A DNA stretch of 64,000 nt from Gibbula magus (Eukaryota; Mollusca; Gastropoda; Trochida; Trochidae): contig OW388294.1 in the NCBI GenBank assembly GCA_936450465.1, positions 71,706,075-71,770,074 on the forward strand, in the 5' to 3' direction. Below are positions 24,838 to 36,750 of this stretch, piece by piece. Below the pieces are notes generated by a model. It was not told the DNA's origin. It searched no databases and saw nothing but the letters and a program-made list of their open reading frames with translations. The position numbers were made by a program, and so were the translations under genes. The number at the start of each line of letters is the position of its first letter. The first letter of the stretch is position 1.

Positions 24838-25927
24838 CATCCAATGCTTATTAACCTTTTACCTACTGAATAGATTAGTGTTGAACTGTTCCTGGAGTCT
24901 GTTATGTTTCCATCATCTTTTAAGAGCAAGTTTCAATGCCTCAAGACAAGTGAAGCTACCTTACTCTCAAACTTTTTCAAACTAAAATGATCACAACTCT
25001 AGTTTGAATCTTTGATATTCATTTGTTATATATTTTTTGTAATGAACCATTGATTTAACCCTATATTATATTAATTGAGACTATTAGAACATTTTATTTA
25101 TTTGTTACACTACACAAGTCTATCCATGACTATATTTGAAACTCTCTTTAAGTCCGTGATTGGTATAATTTTCCATATTGTTTTGATAAGTGGGAATGTG
25201 TGAATGATAGTTGTTAAACATTCTAGAATCTCTTGTCGTTCACTTCATGTTGAGAAAGTTTCAAAATATGTTCAGCAATTACCTTCATCTCTAAGATTCA
25301 TGTATTACCCTGAAAACATGTCTTCTCTGTAAGTCAGGGATTCTAGAAAGAAAAATTATCAATTAGGAAAATCTATATTGACAATATCACCCAAGTGCCT
25401 TCTGATATAAAAATTATCAACACAAGTTCATAAAACTTACAATTATCTGAGGCTTGCTGAGGATATCTTTACATTTATCAATGAGTGTTGATATATTTGA
25501 TGTCTGAAGACACAAGCATGAGATTCTATGTATCATTCTATAAATCATTCTTTATTATATTTCAATGAAAATTGTAAATCTCTGAGCACAGCACTGCCAT
25601 TTGCGTAGATGATGTAAATGCAATTATCATTTTGATGTCATGTACGGGTAATTGACGGTGGCAGGGCATTGTAAAAGTCTTCTGTCAAAATTATATTTCA
25701 AAGGAGATATTGCTTGATCTGACACAAGTGATAAATTAAGACTATTTGTGAATTAAAAAAATAAATAAAATTGAGACTTTTTGTGAGGTGAGACGTTGTG
25801 AGGTTGAACCTTGACAGATGAACTTCAGTGAAAGTGTCTCCATGTCAACTCTTCCAGATCTTGTTTTCTGATGAGTAATAACAGGATGCTGTACATGATT
25901 GATAAATTTTGGTGTTCTTGGTTGTAG
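24838..25927. other. Non-coding sequence upstream of the first recognised exon
   Basis: AT-rich. It ends in the acceptor of the first exon seen (TTCTTGGTTGTAG). If upstream exons exist, this is intron. No promoter is evident. Confidence 0.6.
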
Positions 25928-26005
25928 GACAAACGATACCACATTGTGGAAGAACTGTACAGGAACGAGAAGGAATACGTGGAGGCCCTCAAGACCCTTA
26001 AAGAA
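25928..26005 (+). CDS. ARHGEF17: ARHGEF17-like RhoGEF, local exon 1 (DH domain start)
   Basis: This exon encodes DKRYHIVEELYRNEKEYVEA and six more residues (1-26 of the visible protein). It is the first helix of a Dbl-homology domain, the 'ELxxxExxYVxxL' conserved region 1 that contacts Rho-family GTPases. ARHGEF17 (TEM4) is a cytoplasmic guanine-nucleotide exchange factor reported to act on Rho. The exon is 78 nt, phase 0 at the 3' end, with acceptor TTGTAG and donor GTGAGT. The N-terminal half, including the start codon, is not seen; an upstream exon is assumed. A 10.6-kb intron follows. Confidence 0.88.
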
Positions 26006-26456
26006 GTGAGTACTCTGTTTGCCTTCGTACAATTACTAAGATGTATGAACATGCTGCCTTGATCCTGATATCAAACTTTTTTAAAAGTCTAAGGAGATAT
26101 AAATGTATCCTACCTTGTTAACCCCACATTCCATGAATGAGTGAGCATATACTCTGAATTGTTTTCCAGAAAATCTTGTTTTTATTTAACATTTTTAAAG
26201 TCAACAGAGCTCATTATAAGGAGTAAATTTAATTATGGCATTTTTACAAAAATGTCAATTTTCAGAGACTAAAAGTTAACCCAAGGTTACCAAACTTAGT
26301 TCCTACCCTGCGTTCTTGAAGCAAATGACTTGTTCCAGTAACTTCATCAGGATCCTTCAAATTCTCGGTCTTCATATCTGTATAAATACTTTTGTTGCTA
26401 GGATTGAATTGTTCAGTAATTTCTCAATGTTGTAAATGATCTATTCTCCCTTAAAT

Positions 26457-26712
26457 TGGGGGTGGGATAGTGCAGTGGTTAGCCTGTTCAACTTCGGATC
26501 AAGAGTCCTGCCATGGACACAGAATCTTCTGTAGAGAACTGAATGTCAGTGTAGTGCCACCATGGTTCTTTAGTTCAATCTGATGCTCGCAAGTTTCACT
26601 GCAATGCATAGCCACATGGCGTTAAGGCTTTCTCCTTCCATTAATACCAGCAGCTGTATTATAAGTGAAATAATCTTGAAAGCGGTGTTAAACCACAACT
26701 CTCCTCACCTGA
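26457..26712 (+). mobile_element. tRNA-derived SINE, box B deleted
   Basis: The head has box-A-like GATAGTGCAGTGGTTAGCC, but the sequence jumps from AAGAGTCC to TGCCATGG, so the usual GGTTCGAATCC box B is lost. Body and 3' end (GTGAAATAATCTTGAAAGC, AACTCTCCTCACCTG) are kept. Confidence 0.8.
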
Positions 26713-27156
26713 CTTTATCTGCCTTAAAATTATCTTCTGACAACATTTCCTAATGTAAAGTCATTATTCTCATGTTAGAGAAATACAAATATAGCTCAGA
26801 TTCAATTTGTAGATTTCTTGTTTAGTACTGATATACTGTATACAATGTACCCACTTCGTGTCTTTATGCAATCTGAGACAGGAACTAAAGTCAGGCCAAC
26901 ATGACTTGTCTCACTGCCGTCCCACATGCAACAACCTTGACTTTTAAGTCAGTGAGTATATAGATTACTGTACTCTGCTGCCACACTCCTGCTGGTACAC
27001 CAAGGCTGTCCTGACATTGTTAGATCTTTGCTTATAGTAAACATGACATTATAGGATAAAGAATACTCTACCGACTTGCTTGAACCCCCTCCCTGTCGCT
27101 CTCAGAATAGTCCAACATTGCCCTCTCCATCTTGGCGGTCCTAATCACTACCTTTG

Positions 27157-27467
27157 GGGGCGGGATAGCGCAGTGGTTGGCGCGTTCAGCTTCTGGTCGA
27201 GAGGTCCGTGGTTCGAATCCCGCCAGGGGCACAGTCAACTTTGTCTGCAGTAGAGAACTGTTCTACACGCAGTGTGGTTTGGGTGCAATGCTTCACTGAA
27301 TTTCAGTGCAGTACCACCCATGGTTCGCTAGTTCCAGCTGTTGCTCGCAGGTTTCACCGCAGTGCATAGCCACATGGCGTTGCAGGCTTTCTCCCTGCCA
27401 TAATACTAGCAGCCGCAATATAAGTGAAATGCTCTTGAAAGTGGCGTTAAATCACCTCACCTCATTA
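27157..27467 (+). mobile_element. tRNA-derived SINE, best preserved copy
   Basis: A good reference copy. Box A GATAGCGCAGTGGTTGGCGC and box B GGTTCGAATCCCGCC are both intact. The body contains GTTTGGGTGCAATGC, GTACCACCCATGGTTCGCTA and ACCGCAGTGCATAGCCACAT. The 3' end is ATATAAGTGAAATGCTCTTG, then GGCGTTAAATCACCTCACCT. It was presumably transcribed by RNA polymerase III. Confidence 0.92.
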
Positions 27468-27865
27468 CCTTTGCCAATGAGTTGTGTTTTCTGTAAATTG
27501 GCTACTCCTATTGTTATATACTAATTTTCAGCAGAATATATATTGAGGTACACCGAGCTACATGTTCTGATAAGCTTTCAGTAAACATGACATTTGTCAC
27601 TTGTCAAGATGATATTTCTTTTTAAAGGTTTTGAAGAATTTTTGGAGGACAATTACGAATAGAAAATATGGATTGATATTTAACATCTTCTTTATAATCA
27701 ATGGTATCACTGGATGGGAGGACTCATTCCAGGGCTTTATAATCTGAGAGAAGGGTTGATACCCTACCTCACATTGTATCATTGGTGATTGATAATCTGT
27801 GTTGAAACACTGCAACTCTAACTATTGTTGCTGAATTGATAGCAGCCAACTGAGGTATGCACAGC

Positions 27866-27912
27866 ACCACATGTCACCACATGTCACCACATGTCACCAC
27901 ATGTCACCACAA
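27866..27912. repeat. Short tandem repeat, CACATGTCAC x ~4.5
   Basis: A 10-bp unit repeated in perfect register, in intron 1. Confidence 0.9.
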
Positions 27913-29720
27913 GGCCATCCAACGGTTTTACTTAAACAATTCAAGTGCAAGTACGTACATAGTATTTTGACGCAGCCAGGTAGCAAAACCAACAAGAAAG
28001 GTAGCTAACAGACAGGATATCTCTCTCTTGTTGACCTGCTAACTAGGCAGCTGTCACAGTGATTGCTGAAACTTGCCTGCATCTGCAAATTAGTTGCTGT
28101 TTGTTGCATATATTGCATTCAGAGGCGCTACCTACTAATGGCTGCAGCTTCTTCCCTCAGTTTGTCGGCAGATGGCCAATAGAATACACTTAGACTTATA
28201 AAGACATAGGTGTACCTTCAAAGCATCTAAATAAACTTACATTTCAGTGAATAGCATGACATTTTGCTCATCACGACAATAAGCCAAAATGAACTGATGA
28301 CATTGTTTCCAGTGTAGTTCAGTGAAACATTTTCACCGCTCTGCTCATCAAATCTGAAAGACAAGCCAAGTGTCCATTGTCTATCTATCTATCTATCTGT
28401 TTATCCATCCATCTAGTCCTGCCCCATGATTGTGTACTACATAAGAACCTTTAATACAGTCTAGGTCCTCATCCAGGAAGTCTAGATAAACAAAGTGTAA
28501 AAAAAACACATCATGGACGAAGGTATTGTAATTATAAAATTTCATGGACTTAATTCTACCTTCCATTCATTCTCATTTACAGCATTTCCTGGTGGCTGTA
28601 GAGAGCCAAACTCTAGTGTACACCTTGAAGATTGTAATTGTAAATTTGGGGACCCCTGGTTTGGTCCACAGGGCCTATTTCCATCTACTTTTATTATTAA
28701 AATCTCTTGATAACTGACGTCTTGTGCACTGGTACTCGGCATAGAAGCCCACATCCCCACAAAAAATGTTTCTTTTACTAATTCTAAAATCTGAAAGGTC
28801 TAGAATTAAATTACTTAATTTATGATTAAGACTGGTAAGCTACACTCTGTGTGAACTACCTTATACCTAGTTGATGAAAGTAAGTTTAGAAATATGGGTG
28901 GTGTATCATCATCTTTCTTTCTCCAAAGTATGTGATTTCTAATTCATAGAAAACAACAAAGAAGAACTAATAAAGATATTTCACTAATGTTGAAAATCAA
29001 ACCTTTATGACAGACAGATGTTCAAATAAGAGTTAATTTTAATTAGCCAGCCAGAAAAAAACAATTTTGACAATTTGAATGGCAAAATGAACAAGCTGCA
29101 AGTATTAAAAGTTGCCAGTTACAGGTTAGCATTAATTAGTTGCAAAGCATTATGACTGACCAATTTACGGGAATTGTAAATGGAAGGCTATCCTGAAATG
29201 TTTCTGCATTAGCAAAGTGAGTGCTGATCTCAAATGCAGACCTTTTTATGTAGATGGACGTAAACTTGTTCCATTTCCTTAACATTCTACAAGTTCACTG
29301 AAATGATATAGGGTACCTCATATAAGTCTTCTCCCATGATCCATTACCTATATACACATGCATTTGTACTGCATGTGCGTCTATATATATATACATGTAT
29401 ATACTTGTAGGTTTTACTGCTTCTCACACGTATAGTCTGTTCCCAGGAACTAACTATGGTGTGTTTCATTTATTACAGAACATTTAGTCCTCTGCCAAGT
29501 CACAATTTCTTATTTTTGTTGTGTATTTCCTGTTGTTTAACCCGTTACCTGTTAATTTAGTGATAAACCTTGTTGACAAACTGCAGGAGTAACAACTTGT
29601 TAAGTAAGACATAATCTGCATTGGCTACTCCGTCTATAAAAGCAGCTTTCTCTAAGTTCTCTTGGATTTACAGAAGAGGGGTTATTGAATTTTGATGATA
29701 TTTGTATTACAAATGTGCTG

Positions 29721-30473
29721 TTTTTTATCCCACCGGTATGTAATACCCTGGGATATAGTCATCGCCCCGTCCCTCTGTCCGTCCGTCCGTCCGTAATCAT
29801 TGTTTCCGGAGCAGAACTCGAAAACCTTTCATGATATCTTTCTGAAACTTTCCATGTGTATTACCCACCAACTGAAGTGGTGCCTTTTGATATTTTCAGA
29901 TTTCAGAATTTTTTTTTTTTCGTTTCCATAGAAACTTGTTGAATTTGGACTTTGTTCAGAGACAGGTTTGTTTCCGGAGCACAGCTCCAAAACCGTTCAT
30001 CATATCTTCCTGAAACTTTGCATGTGTATTACCCACTAACTTAAGTGGTGCCTTTTGATATTTTCAGATTTCTGAAAATGTTATTTTTTTTCGTTTCCAT
30101 CGAAACTTGTTGAATTTGGATTTTGTTCAGAGACAGGTTCGTTTCCGGAGCACAGCTCCAAAACCGTTCATCATATCTTCCTGAAACTTTGCATGTGTAT
30201 TACCCACTAACTGAAGTGGTGCCTTTTGATATTTTCAGATTTTTTCTGAAAAATTATTTTTTTTCTGTTTCCATAGAAACATGAGAGGGATGTTGTTTGT
30301 TGATTTTGACTGCTCCTGGAGCTCAAGGCTAAAACCCTTAACATACCTGAAACTCAGCATCTGTAATACTTACTAACTGAAGTACGGTAGTAGATACACA
30401 AGTATCTGTCAAAGATGTGTTTTACAAATTTTGTGGAACCGGTGGGATATGTCATCTTCTGATGACTCTTGTT
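29721..30473 (+). mobile_element. Helentron-like non-autonomous element, copy 2
   Basis: Same ends as copy 1: TTTTTTATCCCACCGG at the left, ACCGGTGGGATATGTCATCT plus hairpin GTCATC-TTCT-GATGAC at the right. (TCCG)n at 29777-29794. Internal units start at GTTTCCGGAGCA, 29802, 29970 and 30141, a period of 168-171 bp. Tandem ~160-170-bp cores with such ends recall the bivalve 'pearl' and Helentron-related families (from knowledge, not a search). No coding capacity. Confidence 0.75.
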
Positions 30474-30518
30474 TAATGTTTTCATCCAAATTAAAAATGT
30501 TTTTCTAGTTGGCTAGTT

Positions 30519-31210
30519 TTAAAAGGCACTGTAGCACAATTTCGTACTGAAATAAAGTGATGACACAAAAATATAAATAAGGGTTACCAATGGCTACATA
30601 ATACTCCTGAATCAATAAAAAGAGTTCTAAAAGTTTGATCATCTTGCTGTCTGAAATGAACTGAAATTCTCATGAGACCTAGGGGGCGGAATAGCGCGTT
30701 CGGCTTCGGATCAAGAGGTCTGGGATTCGAATCCCGCCAGGGGCACGGCAACTTTGTCTGCAGTAGAGAACTGTTCTACACACAGTAAGGTTTGGGTGCA
30801 ATGCTACACTGAATTTCAGCGTAGTACCACCCATGGTTCGCTAGTTCCAACCGATGCTCGCAGGTTTCACCGCAATGCATAGCCAAATGGCGTTGCGGGC
30901 TTTCTCCCTGCCATAATACTAGCAGCTGCGATATAAGTGAAATAATCTTGAAAGCGGCGTTAAACCCCAACTCAACTCAACTCATGAGACCTACAAATCT
31001 ACCCCTCACACTGAAAAGTTCCGCACCACTGTCGCTTTATACTTCGAACCATTTTCTTCGGATAACCGTTTTCTAAAGATACAGCTTATGGGGTCATGTA
31101 ATGAGTTATTTTACCCATTAATGTACCAATATATTGTATAAACTTTATATAATAAATGGCAAAGTGGAGAAAACATAATATCATAAAAAAATGTGCTACA
31201 TCGCCTTTAA
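30519..31210. mobile_element. TTAA-type MITE, copy 4, split by a SINE
   Basis: The ends (TTAAAAGGCACTGTAGCAC and GTGCTACATCGCCTTTAA) match the family at 5624, 7485 and 37475. The copy is ~690 bp because a SINE (30684-30985) sits inside; without it the length returns to ~390 bp. CTCATGAGACCTA lies on both sides of the SINE, consistent with its target-site duplication. Confidence 0.8.
30684..30985 (+). mobile_element. tRNA-derived SINE nested in a MITE
   Basis: Near full length: box B GGGATTCGAATCCCGCC, then GTTCTACACACAGTAAGGTT, CAACCGATGCTCGCAGGTTT and ATATAAGTGAAATAATCTTG. It ends GGCGTTAAACCCCAACTCAACTCAA. TCATGAGACCTA before and after it gives a ~12-13-bp target duplication, so it is younger than the MITE. 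Confidence 0.9.
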
Positions 31211-32749
31211 GGCTTTATTAATCAATATAATACCTTTTTCACCCTTCAGGACTAAATTGACGTTGAGAAACAACAAATAGATATTTATGACTTTATAGGT
31301 ATTGCATGGCTTCTAAATAGGTTGAACCATTAGTGCTGACATAGAATACCTGACCACAAATATGGCCGTATATTGATTCACTTAGCTCCTTCACCGATGG
31401 TCTGTGTACACCGAACATGTGTCTTATAAATGAATCGATTGATTCTATTAAAACTGCTTTCTTTGAAGATGAGGAAAACCTTTTATCTTAGATCTTTTTA
31501 AGTCTTTTTTTCTGTTGAATGATGTTATATTTTAGTATCCGATACTGAGTTACAGGACACTTTTACCATAATGTTTGAAAGGTTATATGAAATTATTGCC
31601 TTGAAATAAGACTGAACAAGTTTAACGTGTGTGTCTCATTTGCGAAATATGTTTTGTTGGTTTTACTGTTGAATAATGTTTCTTGTTTATACCATTTCTG
31701 TATTCCATGTTTCCATAACTTTTTGCTCATAGAAGCATGAGCAGTGATCTGAAATGTTGCGTATTCTTTAACCCTTAACTTAATTGCGGGTCGCGGGTTA
31801 AAAGAGATCTCACAAAATACTAAGGTTACCAATTGCAAAACAATCCTCCCCAATAAAAAAATAAAAGTTGTTGATGGTTAAATGGTAATGGTTGGGTTAA
31901 GTAACGCAGAACATTTTCCCATCCTTGAAGTATTAAAAGATGTTCACACTAAAATGGCAGCCAGCAGTTGTCGTTTTCTATGTGACACCGTTTCTACGTC
32001 TACAGAAATGGGCTGTTGAGTGATACCCTTTCACCGTCAAACACATGACATCACAATGCTTTTACATCATCAAATAATAGCTCACATTGCTATGACATCA
32101 AAAACTTGATGACATCACAATGTCATGACACCATGGACATACTGTTGCCACAGTGCTATGCCATCACCGCATTGGAAGTGTAAGGCAGTGCTGATGTACA
32201 TTGTTCATTAAAAGTAATGAAGAATACTTTTGGATGATAAATAAAATATCACCCTCTTGGCCTCTGATATCATATATATCAACACTAGTCTTGTTGATAT
32301 GACTGAAATATCATCTGCAAACCTCAGATATTTGAAACTTTTATCAACTCATGTTGATTTATTTGATATCAGAAGACACTTGGGTGAGATTCTCTATATA
32401 TGCCCAGTACTATACTTTGGTCATACAGGAATCTTCCCTTTGTTGAATAGTTATGATTCCTGCAAGTCAACCCTGAAGAATGGTATAGGAATAATTAGTT
32501 GAGCAGGTAAACGGTTTAATGCAAGAAGAGTTAATACAACATTTCATTAGAGAGAGTTTAACTAGGAGAGTGATCAAGATACAGATGGGATGCATACTCT
32601 CTCAGAGATAAATATTTACATTGGGCAGGCCATGGCAGTCGGTATGCGGAAGTCTGAAACAGACTTTAGTTACCCTGGCATTACCTGCAGAGAGGAGAGG
32701 AGGTTTTGTTTTCTGTGTTCAGCCTCTGACCAAGTCTCCTCTAAGGGCA

Positions 32750-33010
32750 GTGGTTATGTTTGTCTGTGTCTTTAGATATCCAAGGTTCAAATCCTTTGCT
32801 TAAACAATTTTGTCGTTGCAGAGAATTTATCTACAAAGTAGGTTTTGGGTGCAATGTTAAATGAAAAGTTAGTGAAGTATCTCCCGCGGTCTGCTTGTTC
32901 AGGTCCTTCTTCCTAATACCTGTCCACAATGGTGTTGCAGACTTTCTCATGCAAGTTTTCTTAACTCCATTATACGAGTCAAACACTCTTGAAAGCAGCA
33001 TTACTAGCTT
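32750..33010 (+). mobile_element. Diverged SINE copy
   Basis: Recognisable box-B-like GGTTCAAATCC, then GTAGGTTTTGGGTGCAATG, CACAATGGTGTTGCAGACTT and CAAACACTCTTGAAAGCAGC in the family order. Tail lost. Confidence 0.6.
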
Positions 33011-34084
33011 TCTCCAACCTCTCATTATTCCTCTCTCCCTGTCTTGCTCTCTATATATTTTCTTCTCTCCCTTTTGCCCCTCTCTCTCCCTCTGGTTTTT
33101 CTTTTGACCTACTTTGCAAATCTTCCGAGTTGTTCAACATTTACACTGCTTACACTGCTCACAGAAAGTTTATCCTGAGCTTGGGGCCTGTAGAGGCAAA
33201 CACAAGTCTAATCAGTGGAAGCATGCTCTGAGAATAACATGGAAATTGATGTTTGTCATTTAAAGGATCTGACCTCGTCTGTCGTTTATATCCTATATAT
33301 TAAATACAATTAAAATAAGACTAGAAACTTGATCAAGTAAAACGTAAAGATCTAAGAGATTTTTAAGAATTTCATTTTCATTCTTCAAATTTTGACAATT
33401 TAAAAAAAAATTCAATTCAGAGACTCAATTTTAGTCAAGATGTGATTCAATCTTTTCTTTTTTTGTGCAAAACCTGACAAAAAACATAGAGTTTACCTGA
33501 CACTTACCTGTTTGATTGACCTGGTCCTAAAACCTGTGAGGTAATCAAGCCCACACTCTGAGATGATCTAGTTCAACCACTGAGATAATCAAGCAGAAAT
33601 CTTTGAGGTGACCTGGTACAAACATTTAGGTGCAAAACATTTTGTTGAACCCTTCCCAAATATTTGGGGTGATTGGGCCAAAAATTCGAAGGTGATTTAT
33701 CCAACAAGGAAATATAGCACAATGAAAATGACAACTGTACTAGTGATAGCATTTAGAAATAATTTGCTTTTTATTCATGGAACTTTGCCTTAATAATACA
33801 CCCAAACCAACTCTCAACATGTGGCTTATAAATACAGAAGGTTAAACTTCCCAATGTATTTTATTAAGGAAGAATGAAGTAAAAGAAAGCTTTGATATTC
33901 AATATTTTACTATTTCGTAAAAATGGTATTTCATGTTTGGAATCTTTGTCATCTGTCCACTACTTACCGATATACTTGAAGTAAAGTCTCAGAGTATTGA
34001 TTATGCTCTGCCATCGTGATAACAATTGTCATATATAACCATTATGTTGTCATATGTGCTGTTTATTTAATTATTGTAGTATTT

Positions 34085-34143
34085 TCGCCGCTAATGGCTG
34101 CGATACTGCCGAAGCGGCGTTAAGCAATAACTCACTCACTCAC
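34085..34143 (+). mobile_element. Tail-only ~60-bp SINE-like insertion
   Basis: Contains the CGCCGCT/AGCGGCG stem, then GTTAAGCAATAACTCACTCA. It is flanked by ATTGTAGTATTTT and ATTGTAATATTTG, a ~13-bp target-site duplication with one mismatch. Same element as at 1093-1153 in the other orientation. Confidence 0.8.
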
Positions 34144-34468
34144 TATTGTAATATTTGTATTTCATCCAAAATATCTCAAGGAATGGATCCTAAATAATGT
34201 TCTCACTCCACTAGACTCAGACCTATCTATTACATCACAAGGCTATATATAGTGATATTACCCTGCTAATGGCCAAGAGCTTCTTTAATCTGGGAGCTGA
34301 TTGGTTGCAGGTGCCCTATCGTCTCGCCCTCCTAGCGAGAATTCAAGTACCGTATTGGTTCTAGAAGACACCCAGACTTCTATTCTATTTTTCAGTACAT
34401 GATTATCATACCAATGACCTGATATTTTAGATAGAGACCATTGTATATTAGTAGATTTGTCCAACAAA

Positions 34469-34938
34469 GTAACGTTCGGCTTTGGATCAAGAGGTCCAGG
34501 GTTCTAATCCTGCCACTTTGGGGCATGGCAACTTTGTCTGCTGTAGAGACTGTTCTACACGCAGTACGGTTTGGGTGCAATGCTACAGTGAATTTCAGCT
34601 TAGTACCACCCATGGTTCGCTAGCTACAGCCGATGCTCGCAGGTTTCACTGCAATGCATAGCCACATGGCGTTGCGGGCTTTCTCCCTGCCATAATACTA
34701 GCAGCCGCGATATAAGTGAAATAATCTTGAAAGCTGTGTTAAACCCCAACTCACCTCACCTCACCTTACATTGAATTTCAGTGCAGGTCCACTCATGGTT
34801 CGCTAGTACGTAGATTTCACCACAATACATAGCCACATGAAGTTGCAGGCTTTCTCCCTGCAATAATACTAGCAGCCGTGATATAAGTGAAATAATCTTG
34901 AAAAGGGCGTTAAACCCCAAATCACCTCATCTCACCTC
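34469..34938 (+). mobile_element. SINE with a second partial SINE joined to its tail
   Basis: 34469-34765 is a near-complete copy (box-B-like GGTTCTAATCCTGCC; end GTTAAACCCCAACTCACCTCACC). It runs straight into a second, 5'-truncated unit at 34766-34938, starting at CATTGAATTTCAGTGCAGGT and ending AAATCACCTCATCTCACCTC. A dimer-like tandem SINE or an insertion into the tail would explain it. Confidence 0.85.
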
Positions 34939-35867
34939 CAACAGAGTGACTACGGCAGCTACTGCATGTGAAAACAGTTCACTTCTATGTTTTTCACTCC
35001 TTTGATCATTGCAATTCAGCCTGTGACATACTCAACTTGCTTTTGAGTTTCTTGACATCCAATGAAGTGCTGGATCAATCAAACCACTTAATGGAACTGA
35101 TAGAAGTGTGTGGCATCTTCCGACAACAACACAAATTGGGTTGTAACGAGCTTGAGTAGTTTACTCTCAATACATTGTAGCTGTTTGATTTTGATGACTT
35201 TTACATATCTCTGCCACCCTGAAGCAAGAGCTTGAGATATTGTTTTAGCTTGTCATCATCTTCATCTTCATCTTCACACACTAGGGTAAATTAAATCATG
35301 ATTTCATTTTAGAACTCTATTGTGAAGTTGTTCTCCCGATATTCCGTGACACCAGTTTGATTTGGTGAATTTGAGATAATTTTCAAGGTTACAGCAACAA
35401 TGTATAGGTGTTGCACTGGACAAGCTAGTTGGTGTAACTCATGATGAAGCTAATGGCATTTTCTTTAATCTCAGAATAAAGTCAATTTGAGGAAACAGTG
35501 TTGATGATATCTCCACCAATATAAGAGTTGTAACACTCTTGAACACTTGAGTTGAAATATTTGTATTTTTCTTCTCACATAGCCTAGTTGTGATGTTTAA
35601 GATAAGTCAGAGTGATTAAAGGAGAAATGTTTTGCTTCAGATGTTTATGTTGCTGTGAGTTGGAAGCCCTATGTGTGTGTAAGCTATCTGTAGAAAGCAC
35701 TTGCATAGAGATAAATGGCACAAGGTCAGAGCTAGGGGCACATAGAGTGAGTAGGTTTACTTGAAGAGGGAAAGGTTGAAACAGATGGGACAGTGATGTC
35801 AGCTCTTTTGGGAAGGGGTCAATACTTGCAATAACTTTGAAAAAAAGAGCTGGTCATAGCTGACTGG

Positions 35868-36152
35868 TCAGAGCTGTGATAAGAGTGGGTCAGAAGTGTG
35901 GTCAGAGCTGTGATAAGACTGGATCAGAACTGTGGTCAGAGCTGTGATAAGAGTGGGTCAGAACTGGGGTCAGAGCTGTGATAAGAGTGGGTCAGAACTG
36001 GGGTCAGAGCTGTGATAAGAGAGGATCAGAACTGGGGTCAGAACTGTGATGAGAGTGGGTCAGAACTGGTGTCAGAGCTGTGATAACAGTGGGTCAGAAC
36101 TTGGGTCAGAGCTGTGATAAGAGTGGGTCAGAACTGGGGTCAGATTTGTGAT
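35868..36152. repeat. 34-bp minisatellite, about 8 copies
   Basis: Unit GTCAGAGCTGTGATAAGAGT plus GGGTCAGAACTGGG, with scattered substitutions. It lies ~420 bp upstream of exon 2, in intron 1. Confidence 0.93.
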
Positions 36153-36573
36153 ACTGTGAACTCTTGCTGTAGCTATGTGTCCCAATAGACTGTTAAACGT
36201 ACATATAGTCCAAAAGGTTGAAAGTGACAAAGCAAATGTTTAAATATTAAATTTGAAATAATATATTTCTGTATTTTTTTCACAGGATTTGTATCAGATG
36301 TAATCTTGTTTTGAGACCCTGTATAACAAATATCAATATGTGCTCTTTCTAGAGAAAGAATATATAAATCAAATTTCATTGTGATGACAAATGATGTTTG
36401 TATGTAACCTTATATTTTATTCAATAAATTGAACTTAGATAGGAACACAATGGCTTATATGAATACCGTTTCATTCCATTTATACATAAATACAAAATGA
36501 TAAAAAAATGGATAATAAGCAGCATAAAAGGAGAGCAAACAACCTTCTGTAATAAAGATTTTCTTTGTTTCAG

Positions 36574-36750
36574 AAATACATGGTCCCCTTAAAAACCCAG
36601 AGTAGCGTAGACGACACAATAGTGGACAATATATTCTACATGATTCCAGAGATTTTAACACATCACTCAATTTATCTCGACTTTCTCGACAACGTGTGGA
36701 AGCACTGGGACACTGCCACCAGTACAGTGGGCGACGTCATCACCTTCATT
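36574..36750 (+). CDS. ARHGEF17: ARHGEF17-like RhoGEF, local exon 2 (DH domain)
   Basis: 177 nt, residues 27-85, starting KYMVPLKTQSSVDDTIVDNI and ending STVGDVITFI. 'NIFYMIPEILTHHSIYLDFL' fits the second DH helix, where Dbl proteins have 'IFxNIxxILxxHxxFLxxL'. Phase 0 at both ends; acceptor TGTTTCAG, donor GTAAGT. The last ~40 nt and the donor are repeated three more times downstream in the intron, which is unusual. Confidence 0.93.

Larger units (their letters stand above)
26006..36573. other. Intron 1 of the gene, 10.6 kb, repeat-rich
   Basis: No other coding exon recognised. It holds SINEs, a Helentron-like element, a TTAA-type MITE with a nested SINE, a tail-only SINE insertion and a 34-bp minisatellite (listed separately). 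28448-28555 is a copy of the dispersed repeat at 16195. 33000-33110 is pyrimidine-rich. A (CTAT)n run lies near 28380. Confidence 0.7.

Noticed and set aside
27157..27230. Possible functional tRNA gene
   Set aside because: Box A and box B are present, but no complete cloverleaf with acceptor stem is seen and the sequence continues into the SINE body.
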